From positions 1 through 64,000 of the forward strand of contig CAVPMU010000013.1 in the NCBI GenBank assembly GCA_963706535.1: a DNA stretch of 64,000 nucleotides, given 5' to 3'. The notes below the pieces were generated by a model. It saw only the letters and a program-made list of their open reading frames with translations, was not told the origin of the DNA and did not search any database. The position numbers and the translations under genes are program-made. Below are positions 54,184-63,214 of this stretch, piece by piece (the stretch's first letter is position 1; the number at the start of each line of letters is the position of its first letter). This DNA is from RPQJ01 sp963706535. Lineage in GTDB: Bacteria; Pseudomonadota; Gammaproteobacteria; Steroidobacterales; Steroidobacteraceae.

Positions 54184-54933
54184 TCACTCTTCCCCGGGCA
54201 AATCCTCCTCGAAGGTCTCTTCATCCCACGCTTCCTCGGGCGGGTCCCCGTCGTAGACCAGGAACTGGCGGCGCTGCAGGTACGCGTCGCGCAGGAACGT
54301 GTACTTGTCGAACACGCGCTCCATGGCCGGCTCGAGCGACAGCAGGCCGGCGCGCTTGTCGACCGTATTGAGCGCCAGTGCAAACCAGCGCTCGTTGCCG
54401 TAGTCGTACCAGTAGTAAGGTTCGGCGTACCGGTTTGCATACGTGGACGGCGCATCGCGCACGGTCGACGGCCCGAACAGCGGCAGCATCAGGTAGGGAC
54501 CCGGCGGCACTCCCCAGCGGCCGAGCGTCTGGCCGAGATCCTCGTCGTGGTGTGGCAGCCCGGCGCCCGAGGCCACGTCGAACACGCCCGCCCAACCGAG
54601 GGTGGAATTGATCGTGAACCGCAGCGTGTCCTGTCCGGCGGCGACGACCTTGCCCTGCAGCAGCTGGTTCACGATGGTCCAGGGATACGACAGGTTAGTG
54701 AAGAAGTTCCCGACCCCCGTCTGGAACCAACCGGGCGTGTGATTGCGGTACGCGCGGGCGACGGGCTTAAGTGCGGCCCGGTCCAGCGCATCGTTGAACC
54801 GGTAGACACCCCGGTTGACCGGCTCGATGGGATCGGCCCGGTTGCGCTCACCGGTGGTGGCGCAACCCGAGAGCAGCATCGCCAGCAGGACCGGCGCCGC
54901 AGCGCGGGCGGCGCGGGCGCTCATTCGACGCAT
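54184..54933 (-). CDS. mlaA: Outer-membrane lipoprotein MlaA (VacJ)
   Basis: A 249-residue lipoprotein that removes mislocalised phospholipid from the outer leaflet. Signal peptide with lipobox LLAMLLSGC. NRGVYRFNDALDRAALKPVA, NFFTNLSYPWTIVNQLLQGK, DLGQTLGRWGVPPGPYLMLP and FGPSTVRDAPS are VacJ blocks. The C-terminal tail is strongly acidic (EEAWDEETFEEDLPGEE). It converges with mlaFEDCB, so the whole pathway lies at one locus. Confidence 0.95.
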   Translation of the reverse strand: MRRMSARAARAAAPVLLAMLLSGCATTGERNRADPIEPVNRGVYRFNDALDRAALKPVARAYRNHTPGWFQTGVGNFFTNLSYPWTIVNQLLQGKVVAAGQDTLRFTINSTLGWAGVFDVASGAGLPHHDEDLGQTLGRWGVPPGPYLMLPLFGPSTVRDAPSTYANRYAEPYYWYDYGNERWFALALNTVDKRAGLLSLEPAMERVFDKYTFLRDAYLQRRQFLVYDGDPPEEAWDEETFEEDLPGEE

Positions 54934-54992
54934 CGTGATTCTCCAGCTCCGCGGTGTCCGGATCGCGGGAGGCACAATTCTACAGGCTCGTC

Positions 54993-56513
54993 CTACCGAT
55001 TCGGTGCGGGATCGCGTCCGGTTGCCGGTTGCTGCATCCGGGCGCGTTCCTTGGGCATGGCCTCGCGCAGTTCCTGCAGCCGTGCCAGGAACCTGGCGCG
55101 CTGGACCGGGGTGACGCTCGGCACCGAGAGGGCCAGCTCGAGCTGGTTGATGGCGAGCGGCAGGTCGCCGCCCATGATGTGGTACTCGGCCATGTAGGAA
55201 TAGGCGTCCGCGACGTCGCCGGCGGCGTTGGCCGCCAGCGCCGTGACGCGAATCTGCTGCTGCGTGGGCACCACGTTGTTGAACAGGTCCAGCAGCACCT
55301 CGTGCGCCCGCTTGGGACGGTTGGCCTGCAGCAGGGCCTCGGCGTACCGCAGCGTCACCGGCACGTTGCGCGGCGCGAGTTCGCGCGCGCGCTCGAGCGT
55401 CTCCAGCGAAGCCCGGGTGTTCCCGGTGGCGAGCTGCGCCTGGCCGAGCGCCGTGTGGAACTGCAGGACCTGCGGGTAGCTCGCGCGCAGCCGTTCGAAG
55501 GTGGGGATGGCGCCGGCCGCGTCCCCGCCCATCATCTGCGCGAGTGCCTTGCCGTAAACCTGGGCGACGGTCGCATCGGGCTCGTTGCCGGCCAGCGCGG
55601 CGTAGTACTGGCGCGGATCGGCGCTCGCCGGGGTCGTCAGCACGCGGATGCGCTCCTTCATCAGCGCATAGCTCATCGCGTCGCGCGCCTCGACCGGCGG
55701 GTACTGGGCGGCGCGTCCCTTCGACTCGGCGATGCGGGCACTGGTGACCGGATGGGTGCGCAGCAGCTCCGGGACCATGTTGGGGCCGAGCTGCGTGCGC
55801 CGGCCCATGGTCTCGAAGAACGCGGGCATCGCGTTCGGATCGAAACCGGCCGAGGCGAGCACGCCGATGCCGACCCGGTCGGCCTCGTACTCGTTCTCGC
55901 GGGTAAAGGTGATCTGGGCCTGTGCCGCGAGCCCCTGCGCGGCAGAGATCGCGCCCATGGTGGCGTCCCCGCTGCCGCCCGCCGCGGTGCCGACCAGGAT
56001 GGCCGCCAGCATCGCCGCTGCGGAGACCAGGCTGGTGCGCGACTGCGCCTCGATGCTGCGCGCGATGTGCCGCTGGGTGACGTGGGCGACTTCGTGCGCC
56101 AGCACGCCGGCCAGCTCGCTTTCCGAGTTCGTCTCGAGCAGCAGCCCGGAGTGGATGCCGATGAAGCCGCCGGGCAGCGCGAAGGCGTTGATGGCGGGGT
56201 TGCCGACCAGGAAGAAGTTGAAGTTCCGGTTGCCGTCGTGGGCCTGGCTCGACAGGCGCAGGCCGAGCGACTGCAGGTACTCGGTGACCTCCGGGTCCTC
56301 GACGATGCCGCCCGATTCGCGCAGCCCCCGCATGACCATCCGCCCGATGCGGTACTCGTCCTCGATGCTGAGCGTGGATTGCGCCGCCGCGCCCATTTCC
56401 GGCAACTGGTCGCGGGCTTCCTGGGCGAGTAGCGGCCCCGGCAGCGCGAGCCAACCGCTGAGCGCGAAGCCGGCGAGGAGGGCGAGGGCGTTGCTGGGCG
56501 TGGGCAGGTGCAT
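54993..56513 (-). CDS. bepA: M48 metalloprotease BepA (YfgC)
   Basis: A 506-residue periplasmic zinc protease with TPR repeats that monitors assembly of LptD and other outer-membrane proteins. Signal peptide at residues 1-31 (ALALLAGFALSGWLALPGPLLAQ); zinc motif HEVAH at residues 140-144 with the third ligand in ENEYEADRVG (Glu208); TPR region from about residue 310 (AQVYGKALAQMMGGDAAGAI). Neighbour to mlaA. Confidence 0.93.
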   Translation of the reverse strand: MHLPTPSNALALLAGFALSGWLALPGPLLAQEARDQLPEMGAAAQSTLSIEDEYRIGRMVMRGLRESGGIVEDPEVTEYLQSLGLRLSSQAHDGNRNFNFFLVGNPAINAFALPGGFIGIHSGLLLETNSESELAGVLAHEVAHVTQRHIARSIEAQSRTSLVSAAAMLAAILVGTAAGGSGDATMGAISAAQGLAAQAQITFTRENEYEADRVGIGVLASAGFDPNAMPAFFETMGRRTQLGPNMVPELLRTHPVTSARIAESKGRAAQYPPVEARDAMSYALMKERIRVLTTPASADPRQYYAALAGNEPDATVAQVYGKALAQMMGGDAAGAIPTFERLRASYPQVLQFHTALGQAQLATGNTRASLETLERARELAPRNVPVTLRYAEALLQANRPKRAHEVLLDLFNNVVPTQQQIRVTALAANAAGDVADAYSYMAEYHIMGGDLPLAINQLELALSVPSVTPVQRARFLARLQELREAMPKERARMQQPATGRDPAPNR

Positions 56514-56571
56514 GTGGCGATTGGACCGGGGCGTGGCGGCCGGGTTCCTTGCCCCCGGCCCCGTTGCGTGG

Positions 56572-57990
56572 CTAGAGCATCTCGGAGGCGAAATCGGCCA
56601 GCCGCGAGCGCTCGCCGCGCATCAAGGTGACGTGCCCGTAGTGCCGCCAGCCACGGAAGCGATTGACCACGTAGGTGAGCCCGCAGGTGGTCTCCGACAG
56701 GTAGGGTGTGTCGATCTGCGCGATGTTGCCGAGGCAGACGAGCTTGGTACCGGGGCCCGCGCGCGTCACGAGCGCCTTCATCTGCTTGGGCGTGAGGTTC
56801 TGCGCCTCGTCGAGGATGATGTAGCGGTTCAGGAAGGTGCGCCCGCGCATGAAGTTGAGCGAGCGGATCTTGATGCGGTTGCGCAGCAGGTCGTTGGTCG
56901 CGGCGCGGCCCCAGCTGCCGCCTTCCTGGCTCTGGGTGAGCACCTCGAGGTTGTCCATCAGTGCGCCCATCCAGGGCTCCATCTTTTCCTCCTCGGTGCC
57001 CGGCAGGAAGCCGATGTCCTCGCCGAGCGGGACGGTGACGCGCGTCATGATGATCTCGTTGAACCGGTTGGTCTCGAGCGTCTGCGCGAGGCCGGCCGCG
57101 AGGGTCAGCAGCGTCTTGCCGGTGCCGGCGGGGCCGAGGATCGTGACGAAGTCGATCTCCGGGTCGAGCAGCAGGTTGAGCGCGAAATTCTGCTCGCGAT
57201 TGCGCGCCGAGATGCCCCACACGCCGTGGCGTTCCTTGCGGAAGTCGTGCACCACCTCGAGCACGGCGGCATCGCCCTCGACGCTGCGCACGATGGCTTC
57301 GAGCCCGTGCTCGCCGCCCTGGTGGACGAACTGGTTGGGCGCCCAGCCGGCGGCCGCCTTGCCGCGGATGCGATAGAACGAGCGGCCCTGCTCGTGCCAG
57401 GACTCGAGGTTGCGCCCGGCGCGGTCCCAGAAGTTCGCGGGCAGCTCCTCGATGCCGGTGTAGAGGAGGTCCGCGTCCTCGATGGTCTTGTCGCTGTAGT
57501 AGTCCTCGGCGTGCACGCCGATGATGGCGGCCTTGATGCGCAGGTTGATGTCCTTCGACACCAGCGTGACGCGCGCCTTCGGGTGCTCGCGCTGCAGCGC
57601 CACGGTGTGGGCCAGGATCGCGTTGTCGGCCCCGTGGCCGGGCAGGGTGGCCGGCAGGCCCGTGGTCATCTGCTTCGTCTGGAAGAAGAGCCGGCCCGTC
57701 GGCGACTTCTTGCCGCCGTTGACCACCTTGGCGGTCGGCAGCTCGAGACCGCGGTCGATGTCCTGCTTGGAGGAACCCGCCATCAGCTCGTCGAGGAAGC
57801 GGCTCACCTGCCGCACGTTGCGGGCGGCCTCCGACATGCCCTTCTTCCCGGCATCGAGCTCCTCGAGCACGATCATCGGGATGAAGATGTCGTGCTCCTC
57901 GAAGCGGAAGATGCACGTCGGGTCGTGCATCAGGACGTTGGTGTCGAGCAGGAAAATGCGGCGCTGGGCGGCCTTCTTCTTGGACGGCAA
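56572..57990 (-). CDS. PIN domain - PhoH ATPase fusion
   Basis: A 472-residue protein: N-terminal PIN RNase-like domain (FLLDTNVLMHDPTCIFRFEE) and C-terminal PhoH ATPase (GPAGTGKTLLTLAAGLAQ, then YIILDEAQNLTPKQMKALV). Such PhoH2/YlaK-type fusions are thought to be RNA-processing helicase-nucleases. The start is TTG 57990 (MPSKKKAAQRRIFLLD), with GGAG seven bases upstream; no ATG or GTG occurs before the conserved PIN start. Confidence 0.9.
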   Translation of the reverse strand: MPSKKKAAQRRIFLLDTNVLMHDPTCIFRFEEHDIFIPMIVLEELDAGKKGMSEAARNVRQVSRFLDELMAGSSKQDIDRGLELPTAKVVNGGKKSPTGRLFFQTKQMTTGLPATLPGHGADNAILAHTVALQREHPKARVTLVSKDINLRIKAAIIGVHAEDYYSDKTIEDADLLYTGIEELPANFWDRAGRNLESWHEQGRSFYRIRGKAAAGWAPNQFVHQGGEHGLEAIVRSVEGDAAVLEVVHDFRKERHGVWGISARNREQNFALNLLLDPEIDFVTILGPAGTGKTLLTLAAGLAQTLETNRFNEIIMTRVTVPLGEDIGFLPGTEEEKMEPWMGALMDNLEVLTQSQEGGSWGRAATNDLLRNRIKIRSLNFMRGRTFLNRYIILDEAQNLTPKQMKALVTRAGPGTKLVCLGNIAQIDTPYLSETTCGLTYVVNRFRGWRHYGHVTLMRGERSRLADFASEML

Positions 57991-58028
57991 CGGCGGACTC
58001 CGGTGGACGGGGACGGGAGCGGCCGGGA

Positions 58029-58502
58029 TCAGAGCTCGCGGGCCGCGGCGAGGACTTCCTCGGCGTGGCCGTCGACCTTGACCTTGCGCCACTCCTGGCG
58101 CAGCACGCCCTTCGCGTCGAGCAGGAAGGTGCTGCGCTCGACGCCCAGGTACTTCCTGCCGTACATGCTCTTTTCCTTGATCACGTCGAAGACCTTGCAG
58201 GCGACCTCGTCCACGTCCGCGAGCAGTTCGAACGGGAACTCGAACTTCGCCTTGAACTTCCCGTGCGAGGCCAGCGTGTCGGGGGAGACACCCACGATCT
58301 CGGTCTTCGCCTTGCGGAACTCGGCGTACAGGTCGCGGAAGGCGATGCCTTCCCTGGTGCAGCCCGAGGTGTTGTCGCGCGGGTAGAAGTAGACGACCAG
58401 CTTCCTGCCCGCGGCGTGAGCGGGCTTCCAGGGCTTGCCCGACGTCGAGGCGAGCGTGAATTCGGGAACGCGGCTGCCGATCGCAGCGATCTTGCTGGGC
58501 AT
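58029..58502 (-). CDS. bcp: Bcp/PrxQ family thioredoxin-dependent peroxiredoxin
   Basis: A 157-residue peroxiredoxin. Peroxidatic Cys48 is in DNTSGCTREGIAFRD; the resolving cysteine that Bcp usually has five residues later is replaced by Ile, so a different resolving partner or one-cysteine mechanism is expected. It is also close to another Bcp-like gene at 61.9 kb that has both. ATG 58502. Confidence 0.9.
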   Translation of the reverse strand: MPSKIAAIGSRVPEFTLASTSGKPWKPAHAAGRKLVVYFYPRDNTSGCTREGIAFRDLYAEFRKAKTEIVGVSPDTLASHGKFKAKFEFPFELLADVDEVACKVFDVIKEKSMYGRKYLGVERSTFLLDAKGVLRQEWRKVKVDGHAEEVLAAAREL

Positions 58503-58508
58503 GGGACC

Positions 58509-59039
58509 TCAGGCCTTCAGGGGTTCGAGGATCGCATCGAGGTTCAGGTGGTCGCACAGGTCCATGAATTCCTCGCGCAGGGCCGCGATGTGGATGCGCG
58601 TCGGGACGAGCACGACCATGTAGACGGAGAACATCGGTGCGCCGGTGTGCGCGGCGTTGTAGCTGCGCGTGGTGATGTCGCCGATGTCGATGCCGCGCGA
58701 GGAGAAGAACCCCGCCAGGGAGTGCAGGACGCCGGGCTGGTCGAGGCAGACCACGTCCACCGTGTAGGACACCATGTCCGTGCGCGGCGGCCGCTGCTCG
58801 GTGCGGCGGCTGGTGATCGTCAGGCCCGAGGATTCCGCCAGCTTCGCGAGCTCGCCCTCGAGCTTGGCGAGCGTGTGCCAGTTGCCGGCGACCAGCATGA
58901 GCGTCGCGAACTCGTTGCCGAGCGCGGTCATGCGGCTCTCGAGGATGTTGCCGCCGCAGTCGACCACCACACGAGTCAGGTCGTAGACCAGGCCGGTGCG
59001 GTCATTACCAATGGCGGAAATCGCGATGAGTTGCTTCAT
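58509..59039 (-). CDS. gcvR: Glycine cleavage system transcriptional repressor-like ACT protein
   Basis: A 176-residue protein of two ACT domains: first MKQLIAISAIGNDRTGLVYD, second VVCLDQPGVLHSLAGFFSSR. GcvR in E. coli antagonises GcvA; its partner is not in the window. It also sits upstream of bcp in E. coli and other gammaproteobacteria. Divergent to dapA across 111 bases, ATG 59039. Confidence 0.88.
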   Translation of the reverse strand: MKQLIAISAIGNDRTGLVYDLTRVVVDCGGNILESRMTALGNEFATLMLVAGNWHTLAKLEGELAKLAESSGLTITSRRTEQRPPRTDMVSYTVDVVCLDQPGVLHSLAGFFSSRGIDIGDITTRSYNAAHTGAPMFSVYMVVLVPTRIHIAALREEFMDLCDHLNLDAILEPLKA

Positions 59040-59150
59040 GGGGGCTATGGCCGGGAAGTGTAGCGGGGCGCGGCCTTGCCGTACACGCGCATTTCTTGCA
59101 CCGCAAGGCGATGCGTGAGTAGCATCGCGGGCTACAGTCGAGGGAACAGA

Positions 59151-60032
59151 ATGTTCGAGGGCAGCATCCCGGCGCTCGTCACGCCCATGAAGGACGACGG
59201 CGCGATCGATATCGACGCCTGGGACGCCTTGCTCGACTTCCACGTGCGGGAGGGCACCGACGGAGTCGTCGTCGGCGGCACGACCGGCGAGTCGCCGACG
59301 CTGGTGCGCGCGGAGCTCGAGCAACTCGTGCGTCGCGCCAGGGCCCGGCTGGCCGGCCGGATGCCGGTGATCGCCGGCAGCGGCACCAACGGTACGGCGC
59401 ACAGCATCGAGCTGTCGCGCGCCGCCGAGGCGGCCGGCGCCGATGCGCTGCTCGTCGTCGCGCCGTACTACAACAAGCCGACGCAGGAAGGGCTCTTCCG
59501 GCACTTCACCGCGATCGCGGACGCGGTCGGCGTCCCGCTGATCCTCTACAACGTCCCCGGCCGCACGGCCTGTGACCTGCTGCCGGAAACCATCGTGCGG
59601 CTCTCCCGGCACCCGCGCATCGCCGGCGTCAAGGAGGCCACGGGTGACCTGTCACGGGCCGAGCCGATCCTGGCAGGCTCGCGGCCCGGCTTCGTGCTGC
59701 TGAGCGGCGACGATCCCACGGTCGCCCAGTTGATGCGGCACGGCTGCCGTGGCGTGATCTCGGTGACGGCGAACGTGGCGGCGCGCGCCATGCACGAACT
59801 GTGTGCGGCGGCGCTCGCGGGGCGCCACGACGAGGCCGCAGCGATCGATGCCCGCCTGGCCCCGCTGCACAAGGCGCTGTTCGTCGAGCCGAACCCGATT
59901 CCGGTCAAGTGGGCGCTGCAGCGCATGGGGCTGATCGGACCGGGAATCCGCCTGCCGCTCACGCCGCTCGCCGAGTCGCTGCGACCCACGGTCGAATCCG
60001 CGCTGCGGTCGGCGGGAATTTCGCTGCCCTGA
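59151..60032 (+). CDS. dapA: 4-hydroxy-tetrahydrodipicolinate synthase DapA
   Basis: Condenses pyruvate with aspartate semialdehyde, the first step to lysine and to meso-diaminopimelate of peptidoglycan. 293 residues. The Schiff-base Lys161 is in GVKEATGDLSR and Tyr133 in LYNVPGRT, as in E. coli; GGTTGESPT and APYYNKPTQEG are further family blocks. ATG 59151 with AGGGAA ahead; the longer frame is non-conserved. Confidence 0.96.
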   Translation: MFEGSIPALVTPMKDDGAIDIDAWDALLDFHVREGTDGVVVGGTTGESPTLVRAELEQLVRRARARLAGRMPVIAGSGTNGTAHSIELSRAAEAAGADALLVVAPYYNKPTQEGLFRHFTAIADAVGVPLILYNVPGRTACDLLPETIVRLSRHPRIAGVKEATGDLSRAEPILAGSRPGFVLLSGDDPTVAQLMRHGCRGVISVTANVAARAMHELCAAALAGRHDEAAAIDARLAPLHKALFVEPNPIPVKWALQRMGLIGPGIRLPLTPLAESLRPTVESALRSAGISLP

Positions 60033-60089
60033 ACGCCTCGGGGCTTTCCCGCCCGGGGCCGACCGTGTAGGCTCTCGACCCCTTCCAGC

Positions 60090-60181
60090 GGAGAGGTGGC
60101 CGAGCGGTCGAAGGCGCTGGACTGGAATTCCAGTTACATCTTCACGGGTGTACGTGGGTTCGAATCCCACCCTCTCCGCCA
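60090..60181 (+). tRNA. tRNA-Ser (GGA)
   Basis: 92 bases with encoded CCA. Acceptor GGAGAGG pairs with CCTCTCC; anticodon stem-loop CTGGA-CTGGAAT-TCCAG gives anticodon GGA for UCC/UCU; the long variable arm (TTACATCTTCACGGGTGTACG) is typical of serine tRNA; the T arm GTGGGTTCGAATCCCAC is canonical. Confidence 0.96.
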
Positions 60182-60197
60182 CTCCCGCCCGGTGTCC

Positions 60198-61217
60198 ATG
60201 CGCGGCCCGATCCTCGCCCTGGTGATGCTCGTCCTTGCAGCCTGCGCGCGAGCGCCGCTGCCTGAGCGCTTCCAGGGCCCGACGATGGGCACCACCTACA
60301 GCGTGGTCGTGACGTCGTCGCCGCGCGAGGTCACGCGCGACTCGTTGCAGACGGTCATCGATGCGGTGCTCGCCGAGTCGAACCGCCACCTCTCGACGTA
60401 CGATCCCGCTGCTGAACTGGCGCGGTTCAATGCCGCTGCCGGCACGGACCCTGTCCCGGTGTCGCAACCCCTGTTTGCAGTCCTGTCGATCGCACAGGAA
60501 GTGAGTGCCGCGACGAATGGTGCGTTCGACGTCACCGTGGGACCGCTGGTGCAGCGCTGGGGATTCGGCGGGGGTAGCGACACCGGCCCCGCGCCCGATG
60601 CGGCCGCGATCGCCGTTCTGCGCGAGTCGGTCGGCTACACGAAGCTGCAACTCGAGCCGGACGGGCCGTCGCTCAGGAAATCCATCGGATCCCTGCAGGT
60701 GGATGTCGGTGCCGTGGCCCCGGGCTGGGCCGTCGATGAAATCGCCCGCCGCTTCGAGGCGCTGGGCGTGGAGCACTACCTGGTGGAAATCGGCGGGGAA
60801 GTGCGCGGTCGCGGACTGAGTCCGGCCGGCCGACCCTGGCGCGTCGCGATCGAGGCCCCGCTCGCCGGCGAGCGGCGGCCATTCGCGCTCGTGGATCTCG
60901 ACGGCATGGGCGTCTCGACCTCGGGGGACTACCGCGACTTCCGCATCCTCGACGGCCGCAAGGTTTCGCACACCATCGATCCGAGGACCGGTGCGCCCGT
61001 GCAGCACACGCTGGCGTCGGTGTGTGTCGTGCATCCGTCGACCGCCCATGCGGACGCCTTTGCCACTGCGCTGATGGTGCTCGGGCCGGAGGAGGGCATG
61101 GCGCTCGCGCGTCGCCTCGGGCTCGCGGCACTCTTCATCGAGCGGGTCGGGCCGGACGGGGAACTGCGCGAACAGTCGACTCCGCAGTTCGAGCGCTTGC
61201 GACGGCCACTCGGCTGA
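60198..61217 (+). CDS. apbE: FAD:protein FMN transferase ApbE
   Basis: A lipoprotein that attaches FMN to threonine of periplasmic redox proteins such as the RnfG/NqrC subunits. 339 residues; signal peptide with lipobox LVMLVLAAC; QGPTMGTTYSVVV at the N-terminus, VGPLVQRWGFG, DVGAVAPGWAVDEIARRF, and the C-terminal VSHTIDPRTGAPVQHTLASV. ATG 60198 is chosen; the frame upstream reads through the tRNA. It has no flavoprotein substrate gene beside it. Confidence 0.93.
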   Translation: MRGPILALVMLVLAACARAPLPERFQGPTMGTTYSVVVTSSPREVTRDSLQTVIDAVLAESNRHLSTYDPAAELARFNAAAGTDPVPVSQPLFAVLSIAQEVSAATNGAFDVTVGPLVQRWGFGGGSDTGPAPDAAAIAVLRESVGYTKLQLEPDGPSLRKSIGSLQVDVGAVAPGWAVDEIARRFEALGVEHYLVEIGGEVRGRGLSPAGRPWRVAIEAPLAGERRPFALVDLDGMGVSTSGDYRDFRILDGRKVSHTIDPRTGAPVQHTLASVCVVHPSTAHADAFATALMVLGPEEGMALARRLGLAALFIERVGPDGELREQSTPQFERLRRPLG

Positions 61218-61233
61218 AGGCTATCATCGCCGC

Positions 61234-61794
61234 ATGGCCGACCCCCTGACCCGCCTGCGTCGCCGGCCGCTGATGGCCCCGCTGCTCGTGCCGCTGCTGA
61301 TTGCGATCGCGGCCGGCGCCGGGATCTTCTGGCTCGCCACCTCGGCACGAACGACCGTGGTGATACTCGTGCGGCATGCCGAGCCCGCGGCCAGCACCAG
61401 CGGCGATCCGGACCTGAGCCCCGCCGGCGAGCAGCGGGTCATGGGACTCGGCGAGTTCCTGGCCGGCGTGCTGGCGGGCGGCAAGGTCAATTACCTTTAC
61501 GCTGCCGACACGCGGCGAGCACTGCAGACCGCGGCGCCGATCGCCAACCAGTTCAAGTTGCCGATCAACCTGCTGGCCAGCAGCGACTGGGACGGCGTGG
61601 CGACGCGGATCAAGCGCGAGCATCGCGGCGAGACCGTGGCGGTCGTGGGCTACGCGAGCACCCTGCCGGGCGTCGTGGACCGACTGAGCGCCACGCACGT
61701 CGCCCTGGCCGAGGACGAATACGGCGCGATATTCGTGATCGTGATCCCGAGCCCCGGGCAGACCCGGGTGCTGAAGTTGCGTTACGGGGACTGA
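61234..61794 (+). CDS. Membrane-anchored histidine phosphatase family protein
   Basis: A 186-residue protein with one N-terminal membrane segment (LLVPLLIAIAAGAGIFWLAT) and a phosphoglycerate-mutase-like domain: ILVRHAEPAASTSGDPDLSP (RHG-type motif with the catalytic histidine) and YAADTRRALQTAAPIA. The domain is on the periplasmic side if the N-terminus is inside. Substrate unknown. Confidence 0.85.
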   Translation: MADPLTRLRRRPLMAPLLVPLLIAIAAGAGIFWLATSARTTVVILVRHAEPAASTSGDPDLSPAGEQRVMGLGEFLAGVLAGGKVNYLYAADTRRALQTAAPIANQFKLPINLLASSDWDGVATRIKREHRGETVAVVGYASTLPGVVDRLSATHVALAEDEYGAIFVIVIPSPGQTRVLKLRYGD

Positions 61795-61890
61795 CCCGCG
61801 CCCCTCATCGTCGGCCCGCGAAAGCGTTTCCGCGGCAACGTTTCGTGGAGATCATTTCTAGAAAGTCTATATAACTATCAGATATTGCGA
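61795..61890. other. AT-rich convergent intergenic patch
   Basis: About 96 bases between two convergent genes; from about 61840 it is much more AT-rich than the rest of the window (TCATTTCTAGAAAGTCTATA and similar). No clear terminator stem with a U-run was found. Composition alone may allow bidirectional termination. Confidence 0.35.
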
Positions 61891-62352
61891 TTATTTTATC
61901 TTCGCACCGGCCTCGATGGCCTGCCGCACGAAGGCCTCGTGGGCACCGATGCGCAGGTCGGCCAGCACCGAGTCCTTTATGAAGCCGTCCTTGCTGATCA
62001 GGTACGTGCCGCGCCGCACGCCGAAGCCCAGCGGCCCGTCGAGGTCGTAGGCCTTCACCACCTTCTTGTCCGGGTCTGCCAGCAGGGTGAAGTTGAGGCC
62101 GTGCTGGTCCGCGAACTTGCGGTGCGAGGCGACGTCCTGCGGACTCACGCCGACGACGCGCAGTTTCGCCTTCATCAACTCCTGGTGCAGGTCGCGGAAG
62201 CTGCACGCTTCCTTGGTGCAACCCGGCGTGAAGTCGGCGGGGTAGAAATAGAGGATCAGCGGCCCGTCGGCGAGCAGCGATTTCAGGCTGTGCTTGCGTC
62301 CATCCTGGTCGGCGAGTTCGAAGGCGGGCGCCTTGCTGCCATTCTCAAGCAT
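61891..62352 (-). CDS. Bcp-type two-cysteine peroxiredoxin
   Basis: A 153-residue peroxiredoxin with Cys45 and Cys50 (FTPGCTKEACSFRDL), exactly the E. coli Bcp spacing, so an atypical two-cysteine enzyme using thioredoxin. Second Bcp-like gene in the window. ATG 62352 overlaps the stop of the GNAT gene by eight bases. Confidence 0.93.
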   Translation of the reverse strand: MLENGSKAPAFELADQDGRKHSLKSLLADGPLILYFYPADFTPGCTKEACSFRDLHQELMKAKLRVVGVSPQDVASHRKFADQHGLNFTLLADPDKKVVKAYDLDGPLGFGVRRGTYLISKDGFIKDSVLADLRIGAHEAFVRQAIEAGAKIK

Positions 62353-62836
62353 CGTCGTTGCCTCCGGCGGACTGCACCGCCCCGGAATAGTCCACTTCCA
62401 TCACCAGATAGCCACCGTCGCGCATGCCGCAGCGGCGATAGGTTTCCTGCGCACGCAGGTTGTCGCGGTCCACGTAGAGCCGGATGCCACAGACGCCGAC
62501 ATCGGTTCTGGCCAGCGACTCGACGTGCGCGTACAGCGCGCGAAAAACGCCCTGGCGACGGGACTCGGGATCGACGTAAACGCTCTGGATCCACCAGAAC
62601 ACTCCGTTGCGCCAGTCGCTCCATTCGTAGGTGATCATCAACTGGCCGACCACGCGGCCGTCGACTTCGGCGAGGTAATAGCGGCCCCGACCGACGTCTG
62701 CGAAGGGTGCATGCGCTCCAGCCCGCGCGATGACGGGATCGAGGCGCTTGTGCTCGGCCTCGAGCGCCATCGCGACATTGTTGGCCGCGATGGTGTCGGC
62801 ATCGGCGGGAATTGCCGCCCGGATGGTCAGGTTCAT
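62345..62836 (-). CDS. GNAT family N-acetyltransferase
   Basis: A 163-residue protein with the acetyl-CoA loop in VYVDPESRRQGVFRALY and strand-helix pattern AEVDGRVVGQLMITYEW. Starts at ATG 62836 (MNLTIRAAIPADADTIAANN). It probably acetylates a small amine or protein; substrate unknown. Forms a two-gene unit with the downstream peroxiredoxin. Divergent to tRNA-Ala. Confidence 0.88.
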   Translation of the reverse strand: MNLTIRAAIPADADTIAANNVAMALEAEHKRLDPVIARAGAHAPFADVGRGRYYLAEVDGRVVGQLMITYEWSDWRNGVFWWIQSVYVDPESRRQGVFRALYAHVESLARTDVGVCGIRLYVDRDNLRAQETYRRCGMRDGGYLVMEVDYSGAVQSAGGNDDA

Positions 62837-62866
62837 GCCGGGATCATACTAGGTGCAAAGCTTCGG

Positions 62867-62894
62867 TTGCGGGGAGCGGACCCGATGCTACAAT
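62867..62894 (+). promoter_or_regulatory. Promoter of tRNA-Ala
   Basis: -35 TTGCGG (62867-62872), 16-base spacer, -10 TACAAT (62889-62894). The start region GCGCGCC is GC-rich, typical of stable-RNA promoters under stringent control. Confidence 0.75.
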
Positions 62895-62908
62895 GCGCGC
62901 CCTCGCGT

Positions 62909-62984
<76 letters not shown>

Positions 62985-62991
62985 CGCATAC

Positions 62992-63023
62992 ACGGCCGGG
63001 TCTTTGCCCGGCCGTTTTCTTTT
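62992..63023 (+). terminator. Rho-independent terminator after tRNA-Ala
   Basis: Stem ACGGCCGGG / CCCGGCCGT around TCTTTG, followed by TTTTCTTTT. Ends the tRNA-Ala transcript, so tRNA-Arg probably has its own promoter. Confidence 0.9.
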
Positions 63024-63040
63024 ACACTTCCACCCCGCGC

Positions 63041-63116
63041 GCCCCGGTAGCTCAGTGGATAGAGCAACCGCCTCCTAAGCGGTAGGTCGTCGGTTCGACT
63101 CCGGCCCGGGGCGCCA
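63041..63116 (+). tRNA. tRNA-Arg (CCT)
   Basis: 76 bases with encoded CCA. Acceptor GCCCCGG/CCGGGGC; anticodon arm ACCGC-CTCCTAA-GCGGT gives CCT, reading AGG; T arm GTCGGTTCGACTCCGGC. Confidence 0.96.
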
Positions 63117-63214
63117 TCCACACCCCCCGCGCCGCTTTTCGCTAAACTACGCGGCCTTTCAGACCGGGTCCAGGTGGATCCGGACGTGCCCGCGATGCGA
63201 ACCATCCTGCTGCG

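Noticed and set aside
60096..60197. N-terminal extension of ApbE
   Set aside because: The frame reads through tRNA-Ser; the lipoprotein signal starts at ATG 60198.
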